Shown piece by piece: positions 1 to 9,646 of a DNA stretch of 64,000 bases (positions are counted from its first letter, which is position 1; every line of letters begins with the position of its first letter). The stretch lies in the NCBI GenBank assembly GCA_936914845.1, contig CAKZGE010000003.1, positions 372,001 to 436,000 on the forward strand. Direction: 5' to 3'. The stretch is from an uncultured Chloracidobacterium sp. GTDB lineage: Bacteria; Acidobacteriota; Blastocatellia; Pyrinomonadales; Pyrinomonadaceae. A program made the translations under genes and the position numbers. The notes under the pieces are model-generated. The model did no database searches. It had not been told where the DNA came from and was given only the letters and a program-made list of their open reading frames with translations.

Positions 1-2
1 AG

Positions 3-107
3 GTCTATCTGGTCCCGCTGTTGGCGGTGCCGCAATTGACCCATTATGTACTTGACGGGTTTATCTGGCGGCGAAAAACGAATGAAAATTTTCGTCTGAT
101 AGGGTAG
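3..107 (+). CDS. C-terminal end of a protein cut by the window edge
   Basis: The frame is open from base 3 to a TAG at 105-107 and gives about 34 residues ending in a hydrophobic then basic stretch containing THYVLDGFIWRR. It reads like the tail of a membrane or transferase-like protein, but I cannot name the family. The next gene starts 19 bases downstream on the same strand, so the two may be co-transcribed. The start lies outside the window. Confidence 0.4.
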   Translation, partial: VYLVPLLAVPQLTHYVLDGFIWRRKTNENFRLIG

Positions 108-126
108 TATTTTCCATAGAACCGCA

Positions 127-738
127 ATGTCAAAGCTGCTCCAAAATTTGTCTATCGCCGGTCTGCTTTTGGCAGCCTTGATAGCCGGTGCGTGCAAAAG
201 CTCGGGCAGCGGCGAATCAGGACTATTCGGCCCGCCGGATCAAACTGCCGATGCGGCCGCACTAGTGGAACAAGCCAATACCGAACTTAAAAAGATCAGA
301 AAGCTTTACAACGATAACGAAAGTAAGCGTGAAGAGTTGAAAAAAGCAATGGCGGGCGATGATGCGGCCGCAGTTCAAAAGGTCGCGGACGATGTCGTTT
401 ATGTGATCAATGATGGCTCGGGCTTTGTCGATGATGCCATAAAAAAACTCGAGCAAGCTCAGGAATTGAACACCAACGACGATTACAAAGAATATCTTAG
501 ATTAAAGGTTGAAACACTTAAAAAACAAAAAGAAGCCTTTGAAGAATATCGTCAGGCCGCCCGATCGCTCCGCGACAATTACGACCCTAAAAATACGGAA
601 CAGCGCGAAAAGGTCAGCGCTGATTTCAAACAGCGGGCAGACAAATATCAAGATCTGATGGAAAAGGCGAGAGATTACAGCAGCCAGGCAAACGAATTGG
701 CAAAGGATGTTCTGGCAAGACAGGCCTCCGGACAATGA
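127..738 (+). CDS. Probable coiled-coil lipoprotein
   Basis: A 203-residue protein with an N-terminal hydrophobic segment and a lipobox ending LIAGAC (Cys at about residue 23), so it is expected to be lipidated and anchored to a membrane. The mature part is highly charged, rich in Lys, Glu, Asp and Gln with heptad-like spacing, and is probably alpha-helical or coiled-coil throughout (about 45-195). No catalytic motif is visible and I do not recognise the family. It sits 16 bases upstream of the likely start of a glycoside hydrolase and is probably in the same transcript. A structural envelope role is inference only. Confidence 0.75.
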   Translation: MSKLLQNLSIAGLLLAALIAGACKSSGSGESGLFGPPDQTADAAALVEQANTELKKIRKLYNDNESKREELKKAMAGDDAAAVQKVADDVVYVINDGSGFVDDAIKKLEQAQELNTNDDYKEYLRLKVETLKKQKEAFEEYRQAARSLRDNYDPKNTEQREKVSADFKQRADKYQDLMEKARDYSSQANELAKDVLARQASGQ

Positions 739-754
739 CCGCCCCGCGATCAAT

Positions 755-3463
755 ATGAACGACCCGCAAAACTCTATCAAAGAGGCCGATCGGCTTCGCG
801 ACCACCGCAGACAATTCGCCGATTGGAAATTGTGGGGACCATATATCAGCGATCGCGCGTGGGGTACCGTTCGCGAAGATTATTCGCCCGATGGTGCTGC
901 GTGGGACTATTTCCCTTTTGAACGCTCACATTTAAAAGCTTATCGCTGGAACGAAGACGGCATTGCCGGAATATGTGACCGCAAACAGATCCTTTGCTTT
1001 GCTCCGGCATTTTGGAACGGCCGCGACCCGATCTTAAAAGAACGGTTCTTCGGGCTTTCCGGACCACAGGGAAATCATGGTGAAGATGTAAAAGAATATT
1101 ATTACTATTTGGACAGCACACCGACGCATTCGTACATGAAGTGCTTATACAAATATCCGCAAAAAGAATTTCCTTATGCCGAACTGTACAACGAAAACGC
1201 CCGACGCTCCAAAGACAAAGACGAATTTGAACTTATTGATACCGGAATATTCGACAACGACGAATATTTTGATATTTTTATCGAATATGCCAAAGATGAC
1301 GTCGATGATATATATATCCGTCTAACGGCACACAATCGCGGACCCTTTTCTGCCCCGCTTCACATTTTGCCGACATTGTGGTTTCGCAACACATGGTCTT
1401 GGTTTGAAAATGGTGTCCGGCCGGCAATTGAAAGCACCGGCGCCAACACAGCCATCGCAAGGCATACGTCACCCGAAGAACCGATGCTCTATTCGCTTTT
1501 GTGCGAAAGCGGTTCTGCACTTCTTTTTTGTGAGAACGAAACAAACAACTATATTCTTAACGGCAATGCGAACGAATCGTCCACCACAAAAGACGGCATC
1601 GGAAATTTTATTGTTCGCGGAGATGAAAGTGCCGTCAGCCGTGATGCCGGAAGCAAAATGGCGGCTCACTATTTTGCCGAGATAGATGCCGGCGGTTCTT
1701 TCGAAGTTTTGCTGCGTCTGTCATCGCTCGATGAAAATACCGAACAGCCAACGGAACTCGATGCGGCAAAGTGCCGCGCCTTGTTTGATAAGCGGATCGC
1801 CGAGGCCGATGAATTCTACGCCGATATAATACCGCCGGAGGCCGCGGACCAGGCTCGCCAGATCTCCAGACAAGCCTATGCGGGAATGTTGTGGTCAAAG
1901 CAGTTCTACCATTATGTAGTGCGAGATTGGCTTGACGGAGATCCGGCGTTTCCACCGCCTCCGGCCCAGCGTTTAAAGGGCCGCAACGCAGAATGGCGGC
2001 ATCTCTATAACGAAGACATCATTTCGATGCCTGATACTTGGGAATATCCATGGTACGCATCGTGGGATCTGGCATTCCACTGTATCCCGCTGTCCTTGGT
2101 CGATCCTGATTTTGCTAAGCGGCAGCTTATACTTCTGCTTCGCGAATGGTACATGCATCCGAATGGCCAAATTCCGGCTTACGAGTGGGCTTTTGGCGAC
2201 GTAAATCCGCCGGTACACGCTTGGGCCGCCTTGCGGGTCTATCGAATCGAGGCACGAAAACGCGGCAGCGGCGATAAAGTTTTTCTGAAACGTGTGTTTC
2301 AGAAATTGCTTCTGAATTTTACATGGTGGGTCAACCGAAAAGACGCCGAAGGGAACAATGTTTTCGAAGGCGGCTTTCTCGGCCTTGACAACATCGGCGT
2401 GTTCGACCGGAGTAAGCCGCTGCCCGCCGGGGGATATTTGGAACAATCCGACGGCACCAGCTGGATGGCGATGTTTTGTTTGAACATGCTGGCCATTGCC
2501 ATGGAATTAGCAAAGGATGACACATCCTACGAAGATCTTGCCACCAAATTTCTCGAACATTTCGTTTATATATCAGAGGCGATGAACAACGTCGGCGATA
2601 AGAACGCCGATCTCTGGAACGAAGAGGACGGCTTTTATTACGATGTGCTGCATATTTCCGATCACAGCGCACCCATCAAGCTGCGCTCTTTGGTGGGCAT
2701 TATCCCGCTTTTCGCAGTAGAAACGATCGATGAATCAGCTCTTGAACGGCTGCCTGATTTTGTAAGGCGAACACGATGGTTCCTTTATCATCGGCCGGAT
2801 CTGACCGAAGGCATTTCGTGCATGCAGAGACCCGGGCTGGAAGGCCGCCGGCTGCTAGCTTTGGTCGATCCGCGACGGCTAAAGCGCGTTTTGAGCAAAG
2901 TTTTTGACGATGCGGAATTTCTGTCGGCTTACGGTATTCGCTCGCTTTCGAAGGCCTACGAAAAGCACCCTTTTGAATTGCAGCTCGGCAGCGATAATTT
3001 TGAGGTGCGTTACGAACCGGCCGAATCGCGCAGCGGGATGTTCGGCGGAAATTCGAACTGGCGCGGGCCGATATGGTTTCCGACCAACTATCTGCTTATC
3101 GAAGCATTGCAGAAATTCGATTATTATTACGGCGACAGCCTAAAGGTCGAATTCCCGACGGGCTCGGGCAACGAAATGAATCTTTGGGATATTTCTCAAG
3201 ACCTAGAACGACGGCTGATCAGTATTTTTGAACGCGGGCCAAACGGAGACCGGCCCGTTTTCGGCAATTATGCAAAGATGCAAAACGATCCTTTGTGGAA
3301 CGAATTTCATCAATTCTATGAATATTTCGACGGCGACACCGGCCGCGGCCTCGGAGCATCTCATCAAACCGGCTGGACGGGATTGGTCGCGAAATTGATC
3401 AAACAAACTTCCGAATATGCGACCGTTGATCGATCAAGGCAATCTCCGATCAGCGAAGGTTAG
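755..3463 (+). CDS. GH63-type glucosidase (MGH1-like glycoside hydrolase)
   Basis: About 902 residues. It resembles the bacterial branch of glycoside hydrolase family 63, (alpha/alpha)6-barrel enzymes that cleave glucosyl or related glycosidic bonds. An N-terminal beta-sandwich region (about 1-330) has WGPYISDRAWGTVREDYS-type motifs. The C-terminal barrel carries YPWYASWDLAFHCIPL, whose Asp is the likely general acid, and GGNSNWRGPIWFPTNY near the end, both typical of the family. There is no signal peptide, so it is probably cytoplasmic. The frame is open back to 707, but that would overlap the lipoprotein. The ATG at 755 starts MNDPQNS and leaves a 16-base gap, so I prefer it. A glucose-dehydrogenase-like gene follows, which suggests a glucoside to glucose to gluconate route (inference). 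Confidence 0.88.
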   Translation: MNDPQNSIKEADRLRDHRRQFADWKLWGPYISDRAWGTVREDYSPDGAAWDYFPFERSHLKAYRWNEDGIAGICDRKQILCFAPAFWNGRDPILKERFFGLSGPQGNHGEDVKEYYYYLDSTPTHSYMKCLYKYPQKEFPYAELYNENARRSKDKDEFELIDTGIFDNDEYFDIFIEYAKDDVDDIYIRLTAHNRGPFSAPLHILPTLWFRNTWSWFENGVRPAIESTGANTAIARHTSPEEPMLYSLLCESGSALLFCENETNNYILNGNANESSTTKDGIGNFIVRGDESAVSRDAGSKMAAHYFAEIDAGGSFEVLLRLSSLDENTEQPTELDAAKCRALFDKRIAEADEFYADIIPPEAADQARQISRQAYAGMLWSKQFYHYVVRDWLDGDPAFPPPPAQRLKGRNAEWRHLYNEDIISMPDTWEYPWYASWDLAFHCIPLSLVDPDFAKRQLILLLREWYMHPNGQIPAYEWAFGDVNPPVHAWAALRVYRIEARKRGSGDKVFLKRVFQKLLLNFTWWVNRKDAEGNNVFEGGFLGLDNIGVFDRSKPLPAGGYLEQSDGTSWMAMFCLNMLAIAMELAKDDTSYEDLATKFLEHFVYISEAMNNVGDKNADLWNEEDGFYYDVLHISDHSAPIKLRSLVGIIPLFAVETIDESALERLPDFVRRTRWFLYHRPDLTEGISCMQRPGLEGRRLLALVDPRRLKRVLSKVFDDAEFLSAYGIRSLSKAYEKHPFELQLGSDNFEVRYEPAESRSGMFGGNSNWRGPIWFPTNYLLIEALQKFDYYYGDSLKVEFPTGSGNEMNLWDISQDLERRLISIFERGPNGDRPVFGNYAKMQNDPLWNEFHQFYEYFDGDTGRGLGASHQTGWTGLVAKLIKQTSEYATVDRSRQSPISEG

Positions 3464-3513
3464 GCGGCCGCCATTGCGGCGAAAAATTGTCGGTCCGGAG
3501 AGGGAGAATTTAT

Positions 3514-4632
3514 ATGAAAGCCATTGCTGTGACACCGGGCGAAAAGAATTCCGCCCAGCTCTTGAACGTTAACAAACCTTTGGTTACGGATATTCCTAAT
3601 GGCCGAGGCGTTTTGGTCGAGGTTTTGCGTGTCGGTGCCTGCGGAACTGATCGCGAGATCAACAACGCCGAGTACGGCATTGCGCCCGAAGGTTTCGACC
3701 ATTTGATATTAGGCCACGAAAATTTTGGCAGGGTGGTCGAACTCGGGCCCGAGGTCAGCGGGCTTTCCATTGGCGACCTGGTCGTAGCGACGGTCCGGCG
3801 TCCGCGCGGACGCAGCATTTATGACCAGATCGGCGAACAGGATTTTACGACAGACGATACTTACTACGAACGCGGCATTTCGCGTCTGCATGGATTTTGG
3901 GCGGAATTTTACGTTGAAAGTGATGAGTTTCTGATCAAGCTTCCGCCGACCTTAAAGGAAGTCGGAGTTCTTTTGGAACCGCTCTCGATAATAGAAAAAG
4001 GGCTAAAGCAGGCGTCTGATATCCAAGAACGCCTAAAGGTTTGGCGGCCGAAGAGTGCCGCTGTGCTCGGAGTCGGAAACGTAGGATTGCTGGCGGTAAT
4101 GGCATTGAGAATGCGCGGATACGAGGTGCATGGTTTTGGCCGCAATCAACCCAACGGCTATCTAAATGCTGAGCTTTGCCAGGCGCTTGGGGCAACGTAC
4201 GATTCAACCGAGGATCGAACGATCGAACAAAGTGTGGAAAAATACGGCGAATACGACCTTATATTTGAATGCACAGGCTTTTCGCCGATAATTTTTGATG
4301 CGATGCAGTCGTTGAATGAGAACGGAATTTTGGTGCTTGCGTCCGTCACGGGCGGTGACAAAAAAGTTGATGCTGTGCCATCGGACAAGATCAACCAGCT
4401 GTTCGTGTTAGGAAACCGGGCGATGGTCGGCACCGTCAACGCCAACCGCGAACATTTTGAGATGGGTGTGAAAGACATGGTGCTTAGCGAAGCCCTTTAT
4501 CCGGGCTGGCTAGGACGGATGTTGACGCACAAGGTCAAAGGGCTCGAGAACTTTGAGCAAGTCTTTGATATATTGAATAATTCTGCACAATATAACGCGA
4601 TCAAAACATTTTTTGAGGTTAAAGATCTTTAG
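3514..4632 (+). CDS. Zinc-type MDR dehydrogenase, glucose 1-dehydrogenase-like
   Basis: About 372 residues in the medium-chain dehydrogenase/reductase fold. The catalytic zinc ligands are visible as GACGTDRE (Cys) and ILGHENFG (His-Glu), as in archaeal glucose/galactose dehydrogenases. The Rossmann motif is GVGNVGLL. The C-terminal half looks like the glucose-dehydrogenase C-terminal domain rather than that of ordinary alcohol dehydrogenases. The ATG at 3514 is preceded by GGAGAGGGAG at good distance. The frame extends to a TTG at 3487, which I reject. It lies between a GH63 glucosidase and clpS on the same strand, eight bases from clpS. Oxidation of glucose or a related sugar with NAD(P) is the family role; the exact substrate is inferred. 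Confidence 0.82.
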   Translation: MKAIAVTPGEKNSAQLLNVNKPLVTDIPNGRGVLVEVLRVGACGTDREINNAEYGIAPEGFDHLILGHENFGRVVELGPEVSGLSIGDLVVATVRRPRGRSIYDQIGEQDFTTDDTYYERGISRLHGFWAEFYVESDEFLIKLPPTLKEVGVLLEPLSIIEKGLKQASDIQERLKVWRPKSAAVLGVGNVGLLAVMALRMRGYEVHGFGRNQPNGYLNAELCQALGATYDSTEDRTIEQSVEKYGEYDLIFECTGFSPIIFDAMQSLNENGILVLASVTGGDKKVDAVPSDKINQLFVLGNRAMVGTVNANREHFEMGVKDMVLSEALYPGWLGRMLTHKVKGLENFEQVFDILNNSAQYNAIKTFFEVKDL

Positions 4633-4640
4633 AACGACAC

Positions 4641-4952
4641 ATGCCCATCGAATATGACAATGACCGCGATGCGGCCGTACTAACAGAGCATCGCTTGGAA
4701 AAGCCGAAACTCTTTAAGGTTCTGCTGCATAACGACGATTTCACCACTATGGATTTTGTGGTGTTCGTTCTTGAAACCGTCTTTCACCGGCCGGAAACAG
4801 AAGCTTTCGCGATCATGTATGCTGTTCATCTGGAGGGTGTAGGTGTCGCCGGGATATATCCCTACGAGATCGCTTCGATGAAAGCGGAAAGGGCGATGAA
4901 TCTGGCCCGGGCAAACGAATTTCCATTCCTTTGCACCATCGAAGAAGAATAG
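4641..4952 (+). CDS. clpS: ATP-dependent Clp protease adaptor ClpS
   Basis: A 103-residue protein matching ClpS, the N-recognin that hands proteins with a destabilising N-terminal residue to ClpA(P). The core motif KVLLHNDDFTTMDFV is the family signature, in which the Asn-Asp pair binds the substrate alpha-amino group. A helix then carries VHLEGVGVAGIYPYEIA. The N-terminal extension of about 22 residues, which enters the ClpA pore, is also present. Its partner ClpA is encoded at 60247-62526 and a transferase of the N-degron type at 31911-32573. Confidence 0.95.
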   Translation: MPIEYDNDRDAAVLTEHRLEKPKLFKVLLHNDDFTTMDFVVFVLETVFHRPETEAFAIMYAVHLEGVGVAGIYPYEIASMKAERAMNLARANEFPFLCTIEEE

Positions 4953-5029
4953 ATGCCATTCAAAACGGCTTTCCGATTCACAAAACCCTCTGCAAAAGTG
5001 TTAAAATCAAAGTTTTGAACAATATAGTT

Positions 5030-7936
5030 ATGTCCGAACCTATCGACCTCAAGAAAACCGTCAATCTGCCACGCACCGATTTTTCGCAGAAAGCGAATTT
5101 GGGACAAAGCGAACCGGCTCGTCTTAAAAAATGGAAAGATGCTGGTCTTTACCATCAGATCGAACAATCGCGCAGCGGGCGTGAAAAGTTCATTTTGCAC
5201 GATGGCCCGCCATATGCGAACGCAGATATCCATATCGGCACTGCCCTCAATAAAATTTTGAAAGATTTTGTTGTGAAATCTCGCTCAATGATGGGGTTCG
5301 ATGCGCCGTTCGTTCCGGGTTTTGATTGCCACGGATTGCCGATCGAGACACACGTAGAACGCAAATTGGCCGAAAAAGGGAAAAATAAGGCCGATATTCC
5401 GGTCGCTACATTTCGGCGTATCTGCCGCGATCATGCTTCAAAGGCAATGAACGGGCAAATTCGCGATTTTTCGCGTCTCGGCATCTTCGGCGAATGGGAA
5501 GCACCTTATTTGACCATGTCGCCGGAATACGAATCGTCAACCGCTCGATTGTTCGGTACCTTTTTGGAACGCGGTTACGTTTATAAGGGATTGCGCCCGG
5601 TCTATTGGTGCATTCATGATCAAACCGCGCTTGCCGAAGCAGAGGTTGAATATAAAGAGCATAGCTCGCCTTCTGTGTACGTGAAATTTGCTCTGAGTTG
5701 TGACCCGACTTTGATCGATGCATCGCTCGAAGGTAAGAATGTGAGTTTCGTCATTTGGACCACCACACCATGGACGCTGCCGGCGAATTTGGGGATTTCC
5801 GTCAACCCGGAGTTCGACTATTCGGCGATCGAGGTTTCTGATGGCGAGGTATTCATCGTCGCCGCCGAACTTGCGAAAGGTTTCTGTGAAACGGCAGGAT
5901 TTGCTGAATATGAAGAACTCGCCCGTTTCAAGGGCACCATTCTTGATCGATTAGAGGCTAAACATCCGTGGATCGACCGCCCTTCGCTGGTCATGAATGG
6001 CGACCATGTAACGCTTGGCGAGGCCGACGCGGAGGTCGAACTGGGAACCCGGTTTGAAAGCAAGGGTTCGGCAAAATCCGGGACAGGCTGCGTTCATACC
6101 GCTCCCGGCCACGGAACGGACGATTTTTATATCGGCAAAGAATACGGACTCGACATTTATTGTCCGGTGGACAATGCCGGCCGGTTTATGACGGACGTTG
6201 AGCATTGGGCCGGCGAGAATATCTTTGAGGCAAACAAAAAAATAGTCGATTTCATGCAGGAAAGGGGAGTTCTGATATTCTCCGAAAGGTACGAACATCG
6301 CTATCCGCACTGTTGGCGGTGTAAGAATCCGGTCATTTTCAGAGCAACCCCGCAATGGTTCATTTCTATGGACGAAGTGAACGGCGAATTGATAGATTGC
6401 GGAGAAACTACGGAATGCCCGCCGGATGACGTTAGCAAAGGTGTGCTCCCATTGCGGCAAGCGGCTCTGGCGGAGATCGCGAAGGTCAAATGGCATCCGG
6501 CCTGGGGCGAGGGGCGAATGTCAAATATGTTCAAGGGCCGACCGGATTGGTGCGTTTCACGGCAGCGTTCGTGGGGCGTACCGATCCCGGTGTTCTATTG
6601 CCAGGTGTGTGACGAACCGGCCGCGGAAAAACACATAATCGAACACGTTGCGGACATTTTTGCCGTCGAAACGGCGGATGCTTGGTACAACCGGCCCGAA
6701 GGTGAATTGCTGCCGGCGGGGTACGTGTGCGGCAAATGCGGCAGTGCCGATTTTAGAAAAGAGACCGATATTCTCGATGTATGGTTCGATTCGGGTTCGT
6801 CGTGTGTGGCGGTGCTTGAAACCCGCGGCGACACGCTTCGTTTCCCGGCGGATGTCTATCTAGAGGGCGGCGACCAATATCGCGGATGGTTCAATTCAAG
6901 CCTTAGCTGCGGCATAGCGGCTCATGGCATGGCGCCGTACAAACAGATCGTTACCCATGGGTGGGTCGTTGACGGTGAAGGAAAAAAACAAAGTAAATCT
7001 CTTGGAAATGTAACGGCTCCGCAAGAGATCATCGACCGTTCGGGTGCTGAGATTTTAAGGCTTTGGGCGGCCGCCGTAGATTACACAGAAGATGTTCGAT
7101 GCTCCGACGAGATCCTTTCGCGGGTAGTGGATGCCTACCGCAAGATGCGTAATACGCTTCGGTATGCTCTCGGCAATCTGGATGGTTTTGATCCGGAAAT
7201 TGATACGGTTGCCGAGAATGAGATGGCAGAGATCGACCGATGGGCGATCGAAAGTTTGAATTTGGCAGCGGACAAGGTTATTTCGGGGTACGAACGCTAT
7301 GATTTTCAGGCTGCTTATCAGGCGCTTTACAGTTTTTCTACCGTAACCCTCTCGGCCCGCTATTTCGACATCATTAAAGATAGGCTTTATATCTACGCGG
7401 CAAGATCGCCGCAACGCCGCTCCGCCCAAACGGCGCTCTATCACATAACCGATACCCTGTGTCGATTGTTGGCACCGATGCTGGCTTTTACGGCAGACGA
7501 AGCATGGGAAAACCTTCCGGGACAGAGTCTAAGCTCGGTCCATTTGGCAGAATTTCCGCGTTCGGCCGAATCAACCGGCGAACTAACAGCCAATTGGGAG
7601 CGGCTATTCGGCATTCGCGATGAGGTGTTGAAGGCATTAGAAGAGGCACGTACGGCAAAACAGATAGGTTCTTCACTGGAAGCCAAGGTCGTTTTGAACG
7701 CCGATGCCGAAACGACACGATTTCTTCTTAATTATTATGAAGATCTGCGTTATATATTCATAGTTTCCCAGGTTGAGGTGCATGAAGCAGACAAATTCGG
7801 AGTGGTTATCGAAAAGGCGGATGGCAAGAAATGTGAACGCTGTTGGAACTATTCGCTTCGCGTAGGAGAATTTGAACAGGTGCCGGCCGTTTGCGAACGG
7901 TGTTTTGAAGCTCTTCAGCAAGGTGGATATTTATAA
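5030..7936 (+). CDS. ileS: Isoleucine-tRNA ligase
   Basis: About 968 residues from the ATG at 5030 (MSEPIDLKKTVNLP). This class I synthetase charges tRNA-Ile in the cytoplasm. The HIGH-type motif is PPYANADIHIGTALNK. The CP1 editing domain occupies about 200-400 and includes IWTTTPWTLPAN and the GTGCVHTAPGHG motif. An internal cysteine pair is seen in HCWRCKNP. The C-terminal zinc finger is KCERCWNY...VCERCFEAL. The usual KMSKS loop reads KKQSKSLGN, with Gln in place of Met. The frame is open further upstream to 4931, but that would overlap clpS. The next gene starts one base after the stop. Confidence 0.96.
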   Translation: MSEPIDLKKTVNLPRTDFSQKANLGQSEPARLKKWKDAGLYHQIEQSRSGREKFILHDGPPYANADIHIGTALNKILKDFVVKSRSMMGFDAPFVPGFDCHGLPIETHVERKLAEKGKNKADIPVATFRRICRDHASKAMNGQIRDFSRLGIFGEWEAPYLTMSPEYESSTARLFGTFLERGYVYKGLRPVYWCIHDQTALAEAEVEYKEHSSPSVYVKFALSCDPTLIDASLEGKNVSFVIWTTTPWTLPANLGISVNPEFDYSAIEVSDGEVFIVAAELAKGFCETAGFAEYEELARFKGTILDRLEAKHPWIDRPSLVMNGDHVTLGEADAEVELGTRFESKGSAKSGTGCVHTAPGHGTDDFYIGKEYGLDIYCPVDNAGRFMTDVEHWAGENIFEANKKIVDFMQERGVLIFSERYEHRYPHCWRCKNPVIFRATPQWFISMDEVNGELIDCGETTECPPDDVSKGVLPLRQAALAEIAKVKWHPAWGEGRMSNMFKGRPDWCVSRQRSWGVPIPVFYCQVCDEPAAEKHIIEHVADIFAVETADAWYNRPEGELLPAGYVCGKCGSADFRKETDILDVWFDSGSSCVAVLETRGDTLRFPADVYLEGGDQYRGWFNSSLSCGIAAHGMAPYKQIVTHGWVVDGEGKKQSKSLGNVTAPQEIIDRSGAEILRLWAAAVDYTEDVRCSDEILSRVVDAYRKMRNTLRYALGNLDGFDPEIDTVAENEMAEIDRWAIESLNLAADKVISGYERYDFQAAYQALYSFSTVTLSARYFDIIKDRLYIYAARSPQRRSAQTALYHITDTLCRLLAPMLAFTADEAWENLPGQSLSSVHLAEFPRSAESTGELTANWERLFGIRDEVLKALEEARTAKQIGSSLEAKVVLNADAETTRFLLNYYEDLRYIFIVSQVEVHEADKFGVVIEKADGKKCERCWNYSLRVGEFEQVPAVCERCFEALQQGGYL

Positions 7937-7937
7937 A

Positions 7938-8384
7938 ATGATACGAATAACTTCACTGAAGATGGCTTATGCGGCCGCCCTTATCGCAGCTTTTGCATTA
8001 GGTTGTGCGGCACAAGCTGTTCGAACGCCGGCAAAAGGTTCTGTTGAACGGACAGCCATTTTGAACGTTTTGCGATCGCCGATCGAACGCGATCTGAAAC
8101 AAAAGGTCGTTTTTCAAACGGATGCCTTCAACATTGCCGGCAACTGGGCATTTATCAGCGGCACGCCGCAAAACGCCTCCGGGGGAAGGCTCGACCTTAG
8201 CAAAACGAAATTTGCAGAGGCCGAGCGAGAGGGTTATTTCGGCGGGAACTTTTTTGGGTTGCTGCAAAGAAGCGGTGGAAAATGGAGGGTCGTCACATAT
8301 CAGATCGGTTGTACAGATGTTTGCTATTCTGATTGGTGGCGAAGATATAAAGCGCCGAAAGCAGTTTTTCCGTACACTGAATGA
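7938..8384 (+). CDS. Small secreted or lipoprotein-like protein of unknown function
   Basis: About 148 residues starting one base after ileS. A hydrophobic signal segment (ALIAAFALGC) ends in a Cys at about residue 23, an imperfect lipobox, so lipidation is plausible but not certain. The mature part resembles small acidobacterial secreted proteins, with a GKWRVVTYQIG strand followed by CTDVCYSDWWRRY, which holds two Cys that could form a disulfide. No catalytic function is recognisable. The frame is also open upstream inside ileS, but the ATG at 7938 gives a proper signal peptide. Confidence 0.72.
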   Translation: MIRITSLKMAYAAALIAAFALGCAAQAVRTPAKGSVERTAILNVLRSPIERDLKQKVVFQTDAFNIAGNWAFISGTPQNASGGRLDLSKTKFAEAEREGYFGGNFFGLLQRSGGKWRVVTYQIGCTDVCYSDWWRRYKAPKAVFPYTE

Positions 8385-8440
8385 TCGACATTAAAGCCCG
8401 CAGATCACCGGGCCTTTTGTCTGTCTAGGAAGATGAAGTT

Positions 8441-9640
8441 ATGACGCAGATCAGCAAAGGCCGCATTTCCAAGAAAGCGGCCAGTTTTACCGAATCGGTC
8501 ATTCGAGAAATGACCCGCGAAGCCATTAAGCACGGAGCCGTCAACTTGGGCCAAGGTTTTCCGGATTTTGCCGCTCCCGAAGATATCAAGAATAAGGCGA
8601 TGGAGGCGATCGCGGCCGACCACAACCAATATGCAATAACTTGGGGCGTCAAAGAATTTCGAGATGCGATCGCCAAAAAAACGATGTGGTTTCTAGGGTT
8701 GGATATCGACCCTGAAGCCGAGCTGACCGTTACCTGTGGTTCGACCGAAGGGATGATAGCTGCTATGATGGCGACCGTTGACCCCGGCGAAGAGGTCATC
8801 GTTTTTGAGCCTTTTTACGAAAATTATTCGCCGGATGCGATATTGTCTGATGCGGTGCCGGTTCATGTGCCGCTTTATCAAACACCGAATGGATTCCTGT
8901 TTGACCGCGAACAGCTTCGTGCCGCATTTAATCCGCGAACAAAGGCGATAATAATTTGCAACCCGAACAACCCGACCGGTAAAGTGTTTGCCCGCGAAGA
9001 ACTAGAATTCATCGCCGATCTATGTAAAGAATTTGATGTGTTGGCATTTACAGATGAAATATACGAACACATCACCTACACGGACGATGCGGCCATTCTT
9101 CCGCTTGAGCATATTTCCATGGCAACGATCGAAGGGATGCGGGAGCGAACTGTGATCGTCAATTCTCTATCAAAGACGTATTCGGTCACCGGATGGCGGG
9201 TCGGATACTGTATAGCCCCGCCGGACATAACGGCCGCTATCCGCAAGGTGCACGATTTTTTAACGGTCGGTGCCGCCAATCCGCTTCAGCATGCGGGTAC
9301 CTATGCTCTGTCGCTGCCGCCGGAATATTACGCGGGCTTGCGAAACGAATATCAGCAAAAACGAGATCTTATTGTTCCGGTTTTGCAGCAAGCCGGTTTT
9401 GGCTGTATATCGCCGCAGGGTGCATATTATGTTATGTGTGATATATCCGGCTTCGGGTTTGCCGATGATGTGAAATTTACCCGGCATTTGATCCGAGAGA
9501 TAGGCGTAGCTGTGGTGCCGGGCTCATCCTTCTATTTTGATAAGCAGCTGGGTTCCCAATTGGTGCGGTTTTGTTTCTGTAAAAAAGACGAGACCTTAAA
9601 TGCAGCAGCCGAAAGGCTTTCCAAACTTCAACGAGGGTGA
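8441..9640 (+). CDS. PLP-dependent aminotransferase, class I/II (methionine/kynurenine/aspartate type)
   Basis: A 399-residue fold-type I aminotransferase. The PLP lysine lies in VNSLSKTYSVTGWRVGY, and the NPNNPTGKVF and FTDEIYEHITY motifs that bind the cofactor are intact. The start MTQISKGRIS is preceded by AGGAAG. Overall it looks closest to the YbdL/kynurenine aminotransferase/methionine aminotransferase branch, which transfers amino groups from hydrophobic or sulfur amino acids to 2-oxo acids. The exact substrate cannot be read from sequence. It is the last gene of the forward run and converges on the mreB-like gene. Confidence 0.88.
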   Translation: MTQISKGRISKKAASFTESVIREMTREAIKHGAVNLGQGFPDFAAPEDIKNKAMEAIAADHNQYAITWGVKEFRDAIAKKTMWFLGLDIDPEAELTVTCGSTEGMIAAMMATVDPGEEVIVFEPFYENYSPDAILSDAVPVHVPLYQTPNGFLFDREQLRAAFNPRTKAIIICNPNNPTGKVFAREELEFIADLCKEFDVLAFTDEIYEHITYTDDAAILPLEHISMATIEGMRERTVIVNSLSKTYSVTGWRVGYCIAPPDITAAIRKVHDFLTVGAANPLQHAGTYALSLPPEYYAGLRNEYQQKRDLIVPVLQQAGFGCISPQGAYYVMCDISGFGFADDVKFTRHLIREIGVAVVPGSSFYFDKQLGSQLVRFCFCKKDETLNAAAERLSKLQRG

Positions 9641-9646
9641 TCTAGA

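Noticed and set aside
4953..5029. T-box leader before ileS
   Set aside because: Only 77 bases, no terminator/antiterminator and no T-box core motif.
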